Part shown: positions 1-11,500 of the stretch, one piece after another
Numbering within the stretch: the stretch's first letter is position 1
How the letters are laid out: the number at the start of each line of letters is the position of its first letter
Assembly (NCBI RefSeq): GCF_964355755.1
Contig: NC_092676.1
Location: 15,420,288 to 15,484,287, forward strand
Reading direction: 5' to 3'
DNA length: 64,000 nt
Source of the DNA: Antedon mediterranea
Taxonomy: Eukaryota > Echinodermata > Crinoidea > Comatulida > Antedonidae
Translations under genes and position numbers: made by a program
The notes under the pieces: model-generated
What the model was told of the DNA's origin: nothing
Databases searched by the model: none
The model's input: only the letters and a program-made list of their open reading frames with translations

Positions 1-1000
1 GATGAGTGCACATGGTTGTGGTATAAAAACTCGTGTACTAGGGAAAGACAAGAATGCCTGGTGATGACTCCTGCCCGAGATGAGTAGAGGTGGACAGAGA
101 TGACATCAAAAAGCAATTATTATGTCGACCCGGTAAACTATATGGCTTTTGGACATGTAGCATTGTGAAAATAGTGTTGAGCAAGTGCTTTTGTGGACTT
201 GTATTACCTATACAACCAGTTACACAAATATCTTAAATGGAAAACATCTCTAAAGGACAAAAGCACACTAATTCTGCTTTCTCTCTACAACTTGCTTCTT
301 CAAATGCAGACAGAGAAAGAGATTCTAAGTTAAGTATCATTTTGTTTGAAAGAGGCTGATCATAAAGATATTAACTTGAATACAGAGAGTCGACGAAATC
401 TAAATGATGTGGTTAAACTATATCCCTATGTATATGAGAGGACATGTATGTGTGGGACTTGCTGGATTTACATCAATTGATCAGGGTCATTGAGCGTAGT
501 ATCATTGGAATAACACAAATTAATGATTTCATCAGAGCTGGCAAATCTAGTTAACATTTAAAGAGAGATGATATCCCGATTAATGAAGAATGCTGCAATT
601 CCCACAAAGGTGTTTGTTGGCCATGGCATGATGAAATTGGACAGAAAATGTTTGAGGCATTGGTAAAAGTCTTGTAGAAGGAAAACTGTCTATATGGGAT
701 CCTAAGAAAAAGACGAATATTGGCAAAAAATATATATGACTGTGAATACAGGTGACAAACTTATCAAAGTAAAAGAAGACTCCCATAGAGATTATTTGCC
801 GGTGAAATGAGGTATTTCAGTTATTTTGCCAATTTGTTTCTGAACAAGGTTGTTGGGAACGCAGATCAGTCTGTGGAAGTTCGATGGATACAGTAGTAGA
901 GAACGAAGGAAGGTCAACTTACTGTATCGCATTCAAGATTAGAAATATTTAATTGAAGGACTTTGGCAGAGTTAGTTGTCATTTAACTGAAGAAATTTAT
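1..1000 (+). pseudogene. Decayed mobile-element-like coding relic
   Basis: Plus-strand reading in shifting frames gives short stretches that resemble a multicopy uncharacterised protein found next to transposons: a segment reading HDEIGQKMFEAL near 625-660, then LSIWDPKKKTNIGKK and DKLIKVKED near 685-780. Several stops and frame changes separate them, and no intact open frame exists. The assignment rests on remembered family patterns, not a search. It could also be unrelated degenerate DNA. Confidence 0.25.
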
Positions 1001-1044
1001 GAGATGTTTTAATATGAAGAAGTGTTCTGTCAGTACTGTACATT

Positions 1045-1335
1045 TTGTGTTAATCACCATGTTGTTGTCATAAGCATATCATTTTGTATATGTATTTCAA
1101 TTTAATTTTATTTAACTTATACAAGTTTTAATAAGAAATTTAACCCATTTTTAAAAAATGGCGGCCATTTTAAAATTCAAAATGGCCGCCATTTTGTGTT
1201 AATCACCAATGTTGTTGGCATAGGCCTATCATTTTATGTGATTTCAATCAACGTCATAACTTGCACATGTTTTAATAAGAAATTTAATCCATTTTTTAAA
1301 AATGGCGGCGATTTTGAAATTCAAAATGTCAGAAT
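1045..1335. repeat. Two tandem ~150-bp repeats with GGCGGCCATTTT palindrome
   Basis: Two diverged copies follow each other (about 1045-1195 and 1196-1335). Each has a GTGTTAATCACCA start, a TTTTAATAAGAAATTTAA middle and a GGCGGC(C/G)ATTTT end. In the first copy the end is an inverted repeat: AAAATGGCGGCCATTTT, a 7-base spacer, then AAAATGGCCGCCATTTT. A related GGCGGCCATCTTGG lies near 1457. This is probably part of an older element. Nothing recognisable lies from 1340 to 2612. Confidence 0.6.
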
Positions 1336-2612
1336 ACTAATGAATATAAGTTTATAATAATTCTTATATAGCAGAGAACCCATATGAACTTAAAATATTA
1401 TTCATAATGGGTGTTACTTTGTCCAATATGGTACATTTATTGGATATTTTATGTATTGGCGGCCATCTTGGATTTGACACCCTTAAGCTTTTTTAAAAAA
1501 ATGGCAACATATTTTTTTCATTACTTTACATCCTAAAGACACTAAATCAGCTGGAATTTTGCTTTTAACAAAAAAATGACACGAAATTACATAGTGGCCT
1601 ACACTACTAGGCTATTTAAAAAAGCAGTTATAGACGGCATACAGAACAAGTTGATTTATTGTGATACTGTAGTTATACAGTATTTCTTTCATACGGCCTA
1701 GTGGAAGAACACATTTTGTTTTGAACGAGTCTCCGTTTTAAAATGAAGATTTTATTATTATTATTATTTGGCAAAAATTCTTAAAATGTTTGCAGAAAGC
1801 TGAACGTGCATTATAGACGTTCATTATCACCATTAGATATCACTTTTTCATATACTATTCACATTTATTCATATATTCAGATATGGCTAATTCCAAATGA
1901 CACGTGATGCGTAATTGAACAATTAAATTGCAAGAACACAATCAGGTGTGTTATTTAAGGAATTAGATAGGCATTATGAGGCCATGAGTTTGAGACCAGA
2001 CTGTGCCTTGTTGTTAGTGAATTCAGTCAAGAAGCTTCTAGTGTCTTATCCTTCAGATGGGATTCTAAGTTGGTAGTCCAATTTACTGTACATATAGGCA
2101 CATGTACACAAAGAACTGAAAAAAAGGATAGTCTACCAGAGGATTCATAAATCAACATTTTCCAATGTTAATATATAACATTCCTATTGATTTGAAGAAT
2201 CAAATGGATAAATAATCATTACATCAGTGTCACTCATCTTTACTTATGTTTATAAGAAAGTCAGTGAAAAAATATTCCTGAATAGGTTATTGACCAGGCA
2301 AAGTCAATGTGGTGTACTACCACATCCTGCTTCCATTATAGGAAGATGAATGAGGTCTGTATCAATGTGGTTAGTACACAGGTTTGTCCAGCATTTCATA
2401 CATTTTAATTTTTATACTAGTCATGTTGTGTCATCATACTGTCAGTAACTCATAACATAATTATTATACTGAATGCTCAGTACATTAAGATATTTATCGG
2501 GTAGACAATCACTATAATTAAGTTTAGAATAGAGTACTCCCTGATGCAAAGCTAACTAATAGACCTACAGTAGTTAAATTATGAATTCATACATTTAAAA
2601 TAATCAATATAC

Positions 2613-3344
2613 CTGTAAATGAAAAAACAAGTATTTATCATTGTCCAAAAGGTCAGGGTGAAGAGTATTGACCATTGCAATAGCAACCTCTATCCTTCCA
2701 TCTTGTATAGCTTCCCTAATGTGTATACGATCATCTAAACTGTTTAGTTCGGACTCTATTTGGGTTCCTGATTCCATGCAAAACTTTTCAGCAGCTTCTT
2801 TAAATCCTTCTGTGGAAACAAATTGGTACTTGGTTTGAAATGTTGTCTATTGTATTCATGGGGAAAAACATGAATACAATCAAGAATTGGGAAATACATT
2901 AAACAGTTACCACTATATTCACTTCTAGTCGGAGTAAATTTGTCTAATAAATTACAACTATAATGTGGATAAAGTATTTAATAGAATATTCAGCAATGTT
3001 TAAAATCCTATGCCCCCAATCTCAAACAGTCACAAAGTGCTGTGCCTTTTTGAAATTTTAATGTAAAATACAATTTAGTAACAAGCAATTATTTGTAAAA
3101 AGACTATGATATGGGCATGTTAAGACCAAAATTAACATGGAACACAAAAATTAAATCAAAAGTTATTACTGTATATTTTTATTTCAATTTTTCATGCATT
3201 ACACGGTACAGTACCTGTTACTAAATAATTCATTATTAATTTGTTCATGTCTGTGCGACTAATATGTACACCCTTTAGTTTTGCCATCCATTCTTCTTTT
3301 GAAATCTCTACTGATTTGTCGCTGGATGATGTTCTTGAGCAAGC
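2613..3344 (-). CDS. GID8: GID8 homologue (CTLH complex subunit), partial, two exons
   Basis: Minus-strand exons are 3215-3344 and 2613-2809. Intron signals are GT (revcomp at 3214) and AG (at 2810); a further AG lies at 3345 and a GT at 2612. The first exon reads [20 protein letters not shown], which matches the LisH segment near the N-terminus of GID8/TWA1. The second reads [15 protein letters not shown], then [19 protein letters not shown] and [16 protein letters not shown], the CTLH region. Joining is in frame (ACA-G/AA-GGA). GID8 is a scaffold subunit of the CTLH (GID) E3 ubiquitin ligase. About 108 codons are visible of roughly 228 in the human protein. The start codon must lie in an exon to the right (3345-8500) and the C-terminal exons to the left. 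I could not find either, so the rest may be off-window or in short exons I missed. Identity is strong. Confidence 0.88.
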
Positions 3345-3998
3345 CTGCAAAATACATAACAAATATCAATCAAAAGCAACGTATGGTCTTTTTATTTATA
3401 TGTATGTGTAACATGGGCCATGTGCGGCAGTCATTGATCTCTATGTAATCAGTGGCGCATAGTTGGCGTCATACCAACCTGAGAGATTTGAAATGCGAGA
3501 CACAAAGTATTTTAGCCATCAGCAGAGAGTAAAAATTAAACTGATCCACCAACTAATGGCAAGAAAATTCAGCGCAGCTTGGGGTTTCTCCTTTTATAAA
3601 TGCACACATCATGTCACTGTGTCGGGTGTCAGTCCAACGTAGGATTTTAAATTTAGCGATCGTGACTAACACCTTTTTTAACAGAGCTTCTTAACGTCAC
3701 AATTATAATACTAGATTTAAAAAAAATAATTATGTACCAAGTATTAAACGTCGTTCTATTCTTTATTATTGTCCAAATGGAATAAACTCTCCGATAACTT
3801 GAAAAACAAATTCTCTTTAAATATCTTTAAATATTGCGTAAAGAAATCTCTGGTCTCTGAATACAGCACTTAAGTTTCTGTAATCATTTTATTTATTTAC
3901 TTACATTGTGTGATGTTGTAATTTATACCTGGTATTTTTACTTATAATTTATTTCATTTATTTAAGAATTATGATTTAGATTGACTTTAAACTATTCT
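3345..3998. other. Upstream intron or leader of GID8; nothing else recognised
   Basis: This stretch lies 5' of the visible GID8 exons. I see AT-rich sequence with stops in all frames and no recognisable exon, RNA gene or element. Confidence 0.4.
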
Positions 3999-4667
3999 TT
4001 AAAGCCTGTTTTCCTGTCGACGTTGAAATAGGTTGAGTTGCGTTGAGTTTAAAATCGTTAAAGTTGAAAATAAAATAACGATGACGATGATCGAGTCGGA
4101 CCGCTAATATTTACACATTTTTACGCGATCGTTCATAGTTTCTTGGTTCTCTCGAGCGTTGCTGGGACACGCGGACGTGAAGTGTTGCAAAACTAAGGCC
4201 GGCCACGCGCAGCCGGGACCGCGTGAAAATTGAAAAAGTTACGGGTTTTGATGCTTAAACCCAGCCTAAGACATACTTTCGTTGATATCTTAATCTAGGC
4301 TTACACTAAAGACAAACATTAAATTTAATTGGTTTAATATTATAATTTAATTTAACTTACACTTGTTTTTTTTAAATATCATACCTTAAAAGTGTACAAA
4401 AAAGGTGAAAAGCATCGTCGCGTTGTAAACATTCAAGAATTGTCAGCGCGTACCCATTTTTTCACAAACTGCAATGACGTAATTTGTGGACCATTTGATT
4501 GGTCAGTTTTAACGATCGTAACGATCGTAATCATTAAAGTTGAACTCGGTTCAACTTTAACGATTTAAGATTTTAACGATTTTCAACGTTAATTTTTACC
4601 CCCTTTTCCTGTTAAATCGTTGAATATGTCAACTCAACGCAACTTAACGTCGACAGGAAAACAGGCT
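3999..4667. mobile_element. Non-autonomous TIR element (~670 bp)
   Basis: The left end reads AGCCTGTTTTCCTGTCGACG. The right end is its reverse complement (CGTCGACAGGAAAACAGGC at about 4648-4667). Subterminal GTTGAGTTGCGTTGAG / CTCAACGCAACTTAACG arms continue the inverted repeat. The flanks are TTTAA on the left and TTAAG on the right, so a TTAA or TAA target duplication is possible. Internal inverted ATCGTTAAAGTTGAA motifs add more symmetry. There is no coding capacity. Confidence 0.75.
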
Positions 4668-6558
4668 TAAGTCGTGCTTTGTAACTTTTTTTAAACTCAG
4701 TTAAAGGTGGCCCCACGACTTAAAATTACTGTCTTAACTTAAATACAGTAGTCACCATACAATTAAATTAATTGAAAAAATAAAAATTCAAAAAATGAAT
4801 TATAATTTTCCTCTAATATTATGTTTTTTTAAATATGTGTGGTTATATTATGAATACTTACATAATGTTCTATGCTTTTAAAAAATAAAAAATTAATTTG
4901 AATGCATTTTCCTCTCAAATTGTGATAAAAAATGATCACATATACTTCTGCTAAATGCATGATTGATAAAAAAGTTTGAAATACTGGACCGTCCCGCACG
5001 ATGCGAGACAGTTGGTAATTATGGTGGCGGCAGTTCATCGAATAATATACAGTATTGTTGAATTTTTGAGGGGGAAATTATTATGACTTGATGCGGGGAA
5101 TTTTGTGAGTGTTGATGAGAACAATATGAATAATGATATTAACTTGGGCCTTGAAAGTTGGCTACTAACAATAGCGCCCAATATGCCAACACAACAGTCA
5201 GTGTGCGAGAAACATGTAGCCTCCTACTCTAGACTGTAAAATCCTCATAGTTGTACTTGTTTTGTAGTAGGCCTATTTGTTTTGTAGTATTTGTTATTTT
5301 CTATTACTAAGTTATAGGCCTAATTCTAAGGTTTGGATTCAAAATATGGGAAAGGAAACGGTGGGACGAAACGACCTGCAACTCTGCTACCACCCCACAC
5401 TAACAAAGCTTAATACTAGGCTAGGCCTAGCTAGCCACCCACACAGACAGGGGTGTAGTAGGTAGGCTAGCTATACTTTACTTTACGCTACTTTGTAATG
5501 TCCTTCAATAGTCCTAAGCTAAATTACTTTATATAAAATAGCATATCACATAACATACCATCATCAAATCACTATACATCTACCATAAAATGTGTGTTAT
5601 TCGGTGTTAGCCTAAGCTAGCTAGGCCTAGGCATAACTACAATGAGACGAGACGTGACACAGGCAGAAAAATAAGAAAATAACCAGCAAAATTGGAATCA
5701 AATAGAGGGCGGTGTTAGAAAAAAAAAAAAAAACAATAAACGGCACGTGTGACATGAGAGTTAACTGTGTAAGTAGGCAAGAATGGGTAACAACATCAGG
5801 GAGTTGTTATTAATAATCTAATAACAACTCCCTGGTAACATGAAGGAAAACATTCCTCCATGTTGAAATCAAAGAATTCTGTGTAATATAAATCTTGTGT
5901 ATTTGTGATGGCCATTGTGAATGAATTTTCCTCCCGCGAGCACCCCAGCATAATAATAGCTTCGGATGTGGTCAACTGATCTGAAACCTATCAAAATATG
6001 CACACATCTGATCTGCTGCAGAAGTATTCACCCCTTCCGATCCACTACTTCAAGGCAGCAGAGGTTCACAGATTGCAAGCACTGACTCTAGTAATGGCCA
6101 AGATTGGTTTTGGCAAAGAAAGAAGATGACTTTAGGAAAAACATGAATGTAAATTACAGATAATTAATGAACAACGGCATGAACCTGCTTGTGACGGACC
6201 AGAGACCCAGTGCCATGAGGAGGATGATGTTGAGAGGGTATAGAAAGAAAGAAGCCAGGTTATTATCCACATCCAAGCAGCTCTTACATTGGCATTGCGT
6301 CGTCGCACTCAGCAATCGCACTGAGCTATGACCTGGTGGAGGAATGTGACCGTCGGGCCAAAGAGGAGTAACCGTAGCTGGATTTTTCTGCAGATTGCCG
6401 ATGAAAAAGGTGTGAGAAGGGCACAGTTGATGACCACCAAAATGCTAGGCACCGACTGTTCACTGTTCACCAGCCGATCAGAAGACAATATCTGATGAGA
6501 GCTACAGAAATCTGACATTACAAACAAACATACAGTACCCTTGTAGTGTATACATTAA
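4668..6558. other. Intergenic DNA with CTAGGCCTAG-rich patches and a perfect hairpin
   Basis: No gene is recognised. Patches rich in CTAGGCCTAG occur at about 5418-5480 and 5607-5635. A 16-bp perfect inverted repeat, CAGGGAGTTGTTATTA with a 6-base loop, lies at about 5797-5834. A degenerate stretch at 5880-6540 reads like eroded coding sequence but has no identifiable motif. The GID8 first exon could lie here or in 3345-3998. Confidence 0.4.
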
Positions 6559-7191
6559 AGCCCCCTTCCCTACGTTTTTTAGATCTAATTTAAGATCACA
6601 AACTATATTTAATGTAAAAATAATACTATATGGTCCTATTGCGATAATTTTGTTCGTCTTTAAACGGTTAAAAATGTGAAAAATAAGTCGATTCTAATAA
6701 TTATAGCGGCCCGCTATAAATCCCAAATGCATTGCGCGCGGATTGATATTTTTGTTTTTCACCTGTAATTCGCCCACTTTTCGATCGATCGTGAGGCCAA
6801 AACAAATGGAAGACTCCTAACTTTTCAGTGAAAATACCGGGTTTTCCCCAATTTGTATCAACGGAGTCTGGCAAAAATAGAAAGACAATTAATGCAGCAA
6901 CTATACAACGTCAGGCTAGGTATATAGCTAGCGTAAGATGTTCGTACGTTACCGATGTTTACCAGCTAGGCCTACAAAACTAAGCCTAGCTAGGCTAGGC
7001 CTAAGACCGTCCACGAGAGGTCGATCGCCGCGAGCTACTTAGGTAGTGCATTGTTTCTCACTTTTTATCATAATTTACCATAAAACGTACATTTAAGGCA
7101 AGGAATGACATGTTTTAATGTTTTTAAAGTGATATATATGTATTATTTTCCAAAAAACGTCCAAAAAAAAAAAATTGCAGGGAAGGGGTCT
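6559..7191 (+). mobile_element. TTAA-flanked MITE, copy 1
   Basis: This 633-bp element is flanked on both sides by TTAA. Ends are AGCCCCCTTCCCTACG and (reverse complement) AGACCCCTTCCCTGC. It is closely similar to the element at 41914-42552 over its whole length. TTAA targets are typical of piggyBac and Kolobok superfamilies; the family here is not determined. A short open frame present in the other copy is broken here soon after its start by an early stop. Confidence 0.82.
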
Positions 7192-7239
7192 TTAAATCTC
7201 AGTTTTATCTGAAAGCTGATGACATCGCAAGAATGTCAT

Positions 7240-7620
7240 TTATTAGTCGCAGCATGACACTACAACAGACTACTGCAGTACATATTGCCTAGGACCAAAG
7301 CATCTCCACTGGCTTCCCATATAAGTAAACAAAGCATTAATTTCAAGATTCTGCTGACTACTTAATACAACAGTTTGAACTCAACTTCATCATCCTACAT
7401 TAATGAGCTTATCACACCATATGATATTGTCCTCCAATGTCTTTAAGATCATCAATGCAAAATAAACTGAATGTTTCAAAACACCACTGTTTTTTATGGC
7501 CACAGATCATTAATCTTTTCTTCTGCTCATCTTTGGAATGATGTGCCACAAGCTATTAAAGAGGCAACATCAATCGATATTAATCAACATATTTTTACTT
7601 CTTATTTAATGTTCTGGTCT
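7240..7620 (+). pseudogene. LINE reverse-transcriptase C-terminal remnant (CR1/L2-like)
   Basis: Plus-strand readings with frame breaks give INFKILLTT, then YINELITPY, then YGHRSLIFSSAHLWNDVPQ. This is the usual order at the C-terminus of CR1/L2-type ORF2 proteins (INFKILLLTYK, then a GxRxF..APxLWNxLP block). The open frame at 7471-7830 is this fragment plus read-through. From 7640 to 8592 I see only AT-rich DNA, with a strong 12-bp hairpin (CAATCTATTTTA) near 8380-8411. Confidence 0.6.
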
Positions 7621-8592
7621 AATTGGTTCCATTCAGGATTTTTTTTTTGGATAGAGCTAGTGACGATAACAAACTTTGTTGGTTGCTATATGTTTATATT
7701 TTCCAGTACTTTGGTATTCCAGCGAGCTAACATGGGAGTTTCAAAGTGTTGGCGAATAGAGCGGTCTACATGTTTCCTCTGCTTCTTCATTGTTTTGGTT
7801 ATCTTAGGATATTTAATGGATCATTTTTAGTTTAGAATCATTGTATTAGGCGCTATACTGTAAAGACTACAATTACTGTATTATTGTTATTATATATTTG
7901 TTATTTATCATTTATTATTATTACTGTACAATGTGTTGCTGGATAAATGTACACAGTGTAGTTAAAAATAACAATGATATTAAATTCTTAAATTAAATGA
8001 TCACAGTGATAACACCTGGAATAAACCAAACTTGATTGATATATACAGAGAGTACTGAATTAGACTCTTTTTTACCTGTCATCAACCCATGGACATTCTA
8101 AAAACTAGAATATTTATTCATCATATTTAAAACCTTTTTAATTTAACATTAATAAACAAGTTAAATCTATAATAGTGTTTTTAATACCTTTTTTTTTTTA
8201 TGGTATTTTGTGTACATATGGCTCTTCTTTGGTGTTCCATATTGTAGGTGTTTAAGACTTTAAATATTAGAGGTATTTTATGATTCAAGTCTTGTTATTT
8301 TGATATTGTTTAAATATACTGTATTAGATATTCTCTGAATGATTTCAGAAAATAAAACAAAATGGAACACATGAGAACTTCAATCTATTTTATCGTTTTA
8401 AAATAGATTGGAATGTCACATTTTTATGTTTTTTCTTCTCTTATTATTATTATTATTTTTTATACCCTTTTTTTTATCTGAAATTATTCTGTAGATATTA
8501 TATTTAATTATTCTGCAGGGTAGCAAGCTGCATTGGTGTAAAGTTATAATGCATTACTGTGAGTCATGATACTGTATGAGGCCGGCTGCACA

Positions 8593-11500
8593 ATGATGAA
8601 GCAAGTCTGTTCTGTCTTACGGTTTTGTGCTGTAAGCAACACAAGAAATTTACATCAGCAGTCTAAGATACCTCAGGTATATCCTTTTATCTATTAATTT
8701 ATTATTCAACGAAGTGGTGCCAAAACAGATTCAACAAATCAATAAATATTGTACTGTACATTGAGTACCACTAACATTCATATTTTGTAAGTACATTTGT
8801 AGTGTAGGCCTTACTCATATTCACTAGTGGAGCTGCTTTTTTTTTGCTTCATTGAGACATTTTTTTGCCATATTTTTGGGTTAAATTAAATTTATGACAA
8901 TTCTCTGATCTTGGTATGAATAAAATGTATTGTATTTCACCATACACACAAGTTTACTTAAAAACAACATCTAAACAATTTGACATTACTTAACAATACT
9001 TCTCAGACTTACCCGTTATTATGTTTCAGGGTCTTGTTTATGTGTCAACTTCTAATGATGTATTTGCAAATCTAGCATTTGAAGACTGGTGAGGGGTGAC
9101 ATATTGCCTTATGTACTGTGAGATTTAGTATGGAGTATAATATTACTGTATTAAAAAACATTTCAAAGGACTGACTTAATTGTGACTGTCGCAAAACTGT
9201 TACTGTTTGAAATGTACATGTAGATTTGATGAAGGTCACTTGAGTTCAGGTTTATATTTAAAGTTGAACTGAATTTGTGTTTCTGTAAACAGAATGGAAT
9301 AATATAGAGTTTTTATTAGCCGTAACTTATATGATGTCATAGTTGATGTAGTTCTCAAAAACAATATTAATTTAGTGTAATTTATAAATGTTTTTTATAT
9401 TCAGTAGCAGAATTCTGACATAAAATTGAGTGCATGACAAGATGGTAATTGTACTTTTTTTAAACATTTTTCTAGGGTACATGATAATATGTGTCTAACA
9501 CACACAAATGTTCTATTTCTATGGAGAAATAATCCTGCTGTTGTGATTGGTCGACATCAGAATCCATGGAGTGAGTGCAATATTAACAAGTTAATTTTAA
9601 GTAATATACAACTAGCAAGAAGACGAAGCGGAGGAGGTACAGTTTATCATGTAAGTCAGCATGGTTATTTAAAGCCCATTCCTTACAATTGTTGACATTT
9701 TGACAGTATTACATTAAACCAGGTCGTTCCTTAAATTAACGTTTTATGAGAAACAATGCACTACTTAAGTAGCTCGCGTTGAATGTGCTCTCGTGGACTT
9801 TATGTTTTGCCAGATCCGTTGATACAAATGGGGAAAACCCAGTATTTTTGCTGAAAAGTTACGATTCTTTTATTTGTTTTTAAATTAAATTAGATCTAAA
9901 AAACGTAGAATGTGGCTTTAATGTAATATTGGCCCTATATTCAATACATTTTAATAGTATATAGATTGCTGTCTCACAGACTAACATCAATTCACTTAAA
10001 TTGGACAGATGTGAAGTCAATCCGATTAAGCCAAAAATGAAAGCTGTTGAGATTAGATTTAATGTGTGTCATCGGAACAAGATGTGAAATGATATATAAG
10101 TTTGTGCAGGAAACTGGTGGAAATTGTGTAGGATATGTATTAAATTTTAAACGAATGGAATTATTGAAACAAGTGATAATAACCCTTTTAAACAGACCAA
10201 ATGTAAAAGATTGATTGATTTCTTTGTTGAATGCTCAATAAATTGGTTTATTAATACAGTACAGTAGGTAGTTCATTAAATGATTTACGGTTTATACATG
10301 ACACATAGCAAAGAAAAACCTTAAATGCATCACATTTAAATAATATTATTTACTTTCATTCATTCTGTTTTTGTTGTTGTTTTTTTAGGATCTTGGAAAC
10401 TTAAACTGTACTTTCTTTACTGATAGAAGTCAATACAATCGGCGACACAACTTAGAAATGATGGTAGCAGCTTTGAAAGGCTCGTGGCCTAATATTCATG
10501 TTTCAATTTCAAACCGAGATGACATTCTTCTTGAGAACTTCTATAAAATATCCTTTGCAATTGTTTACATAAATAAATTTATTTAGGTAGCTCCATTTTA
10601 ATTCAGAATTCTAAGTATTTATTGAGTATTTTACATAAATTTGCTTTGCATCCAACTGCTGGTGTACTATACCAAACCATTTAATTATATTAGACATTTT
10701 AAATGGTTGTTTGTTCTGTTGACAAGCACACTATTTTTGAAAATTTGACAACATTATTTCTGCCCTGCCATTTTGTATTTTGCAGTGGTGTTTCATTTTT
10801 AATTTGCCATGGTGTTTCATTTTCAAATTTCTGTGGCTTTTTTCAAATTGCAGTGGGTTTTTTTGTAAGTTGCTGTGACTTTGTTTGGAAATTGCCATGG
10901 CTTTAAAAAAAATGCCGTGACATTTACAGGCCACTGTAAGAGCTAGCTTACAAGCAACAAAATTTAAAAACAACTGTTTATGACAAACGTTATGTATTTT
11001 TGCAATGGTATAAATATAGCATATATTGTATATTAATATGTATTTAATTTTGTGCTTGTGTACTGTATACTGTATTGTAAATGTCTTAAATAATTACCTT
11101 AATTTTGCAAACATATCAGGTACATCTGCTAAACTTGGCCAATCAGTAGCTTATCATCACTTTACACTGATGTTGTCAGTAAAACTTGCAAGACTCAAGG
11201 ATGCCTTACATGTAGACATGGTGGGTATTTCAGCTCTGTTACCTTTTATTGTATTGTTGTATTGTGGTGTACATATCCTATGTACGGTGAAATAAAAATG
11301 TGCTAGAGGATCGCAAGAAGTGGTTGTTTAAATTTATGGTGAAATTTTTATTTTATTAACCTTACAAGACACATACATAAACAAATATTGAGAAGCTTGA
11401 AACAAACCTCCATTGTACATAGAATATGATTTAAAGCACAACTTAAATGTGCTGAAAATAAATGTAAATGTGCACATATTTATTTTGCTTTTTGCAATTA

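Noticed and set aside
4829-5038. Possible first exon of GID8 on the minus strand
   Set aside because: The frame begins with an ATG but the peptide does not resemble the GID8 N-terminus, and no convincing donor joins it in frame to the exon at 3344.
7471-7830. 119-codon plus-strand open frame as a membrane protein gene
   Set aside because: Its first third is a LINE C-terminal block and the rest is AT-rich read-through that only looks hydrophobic.
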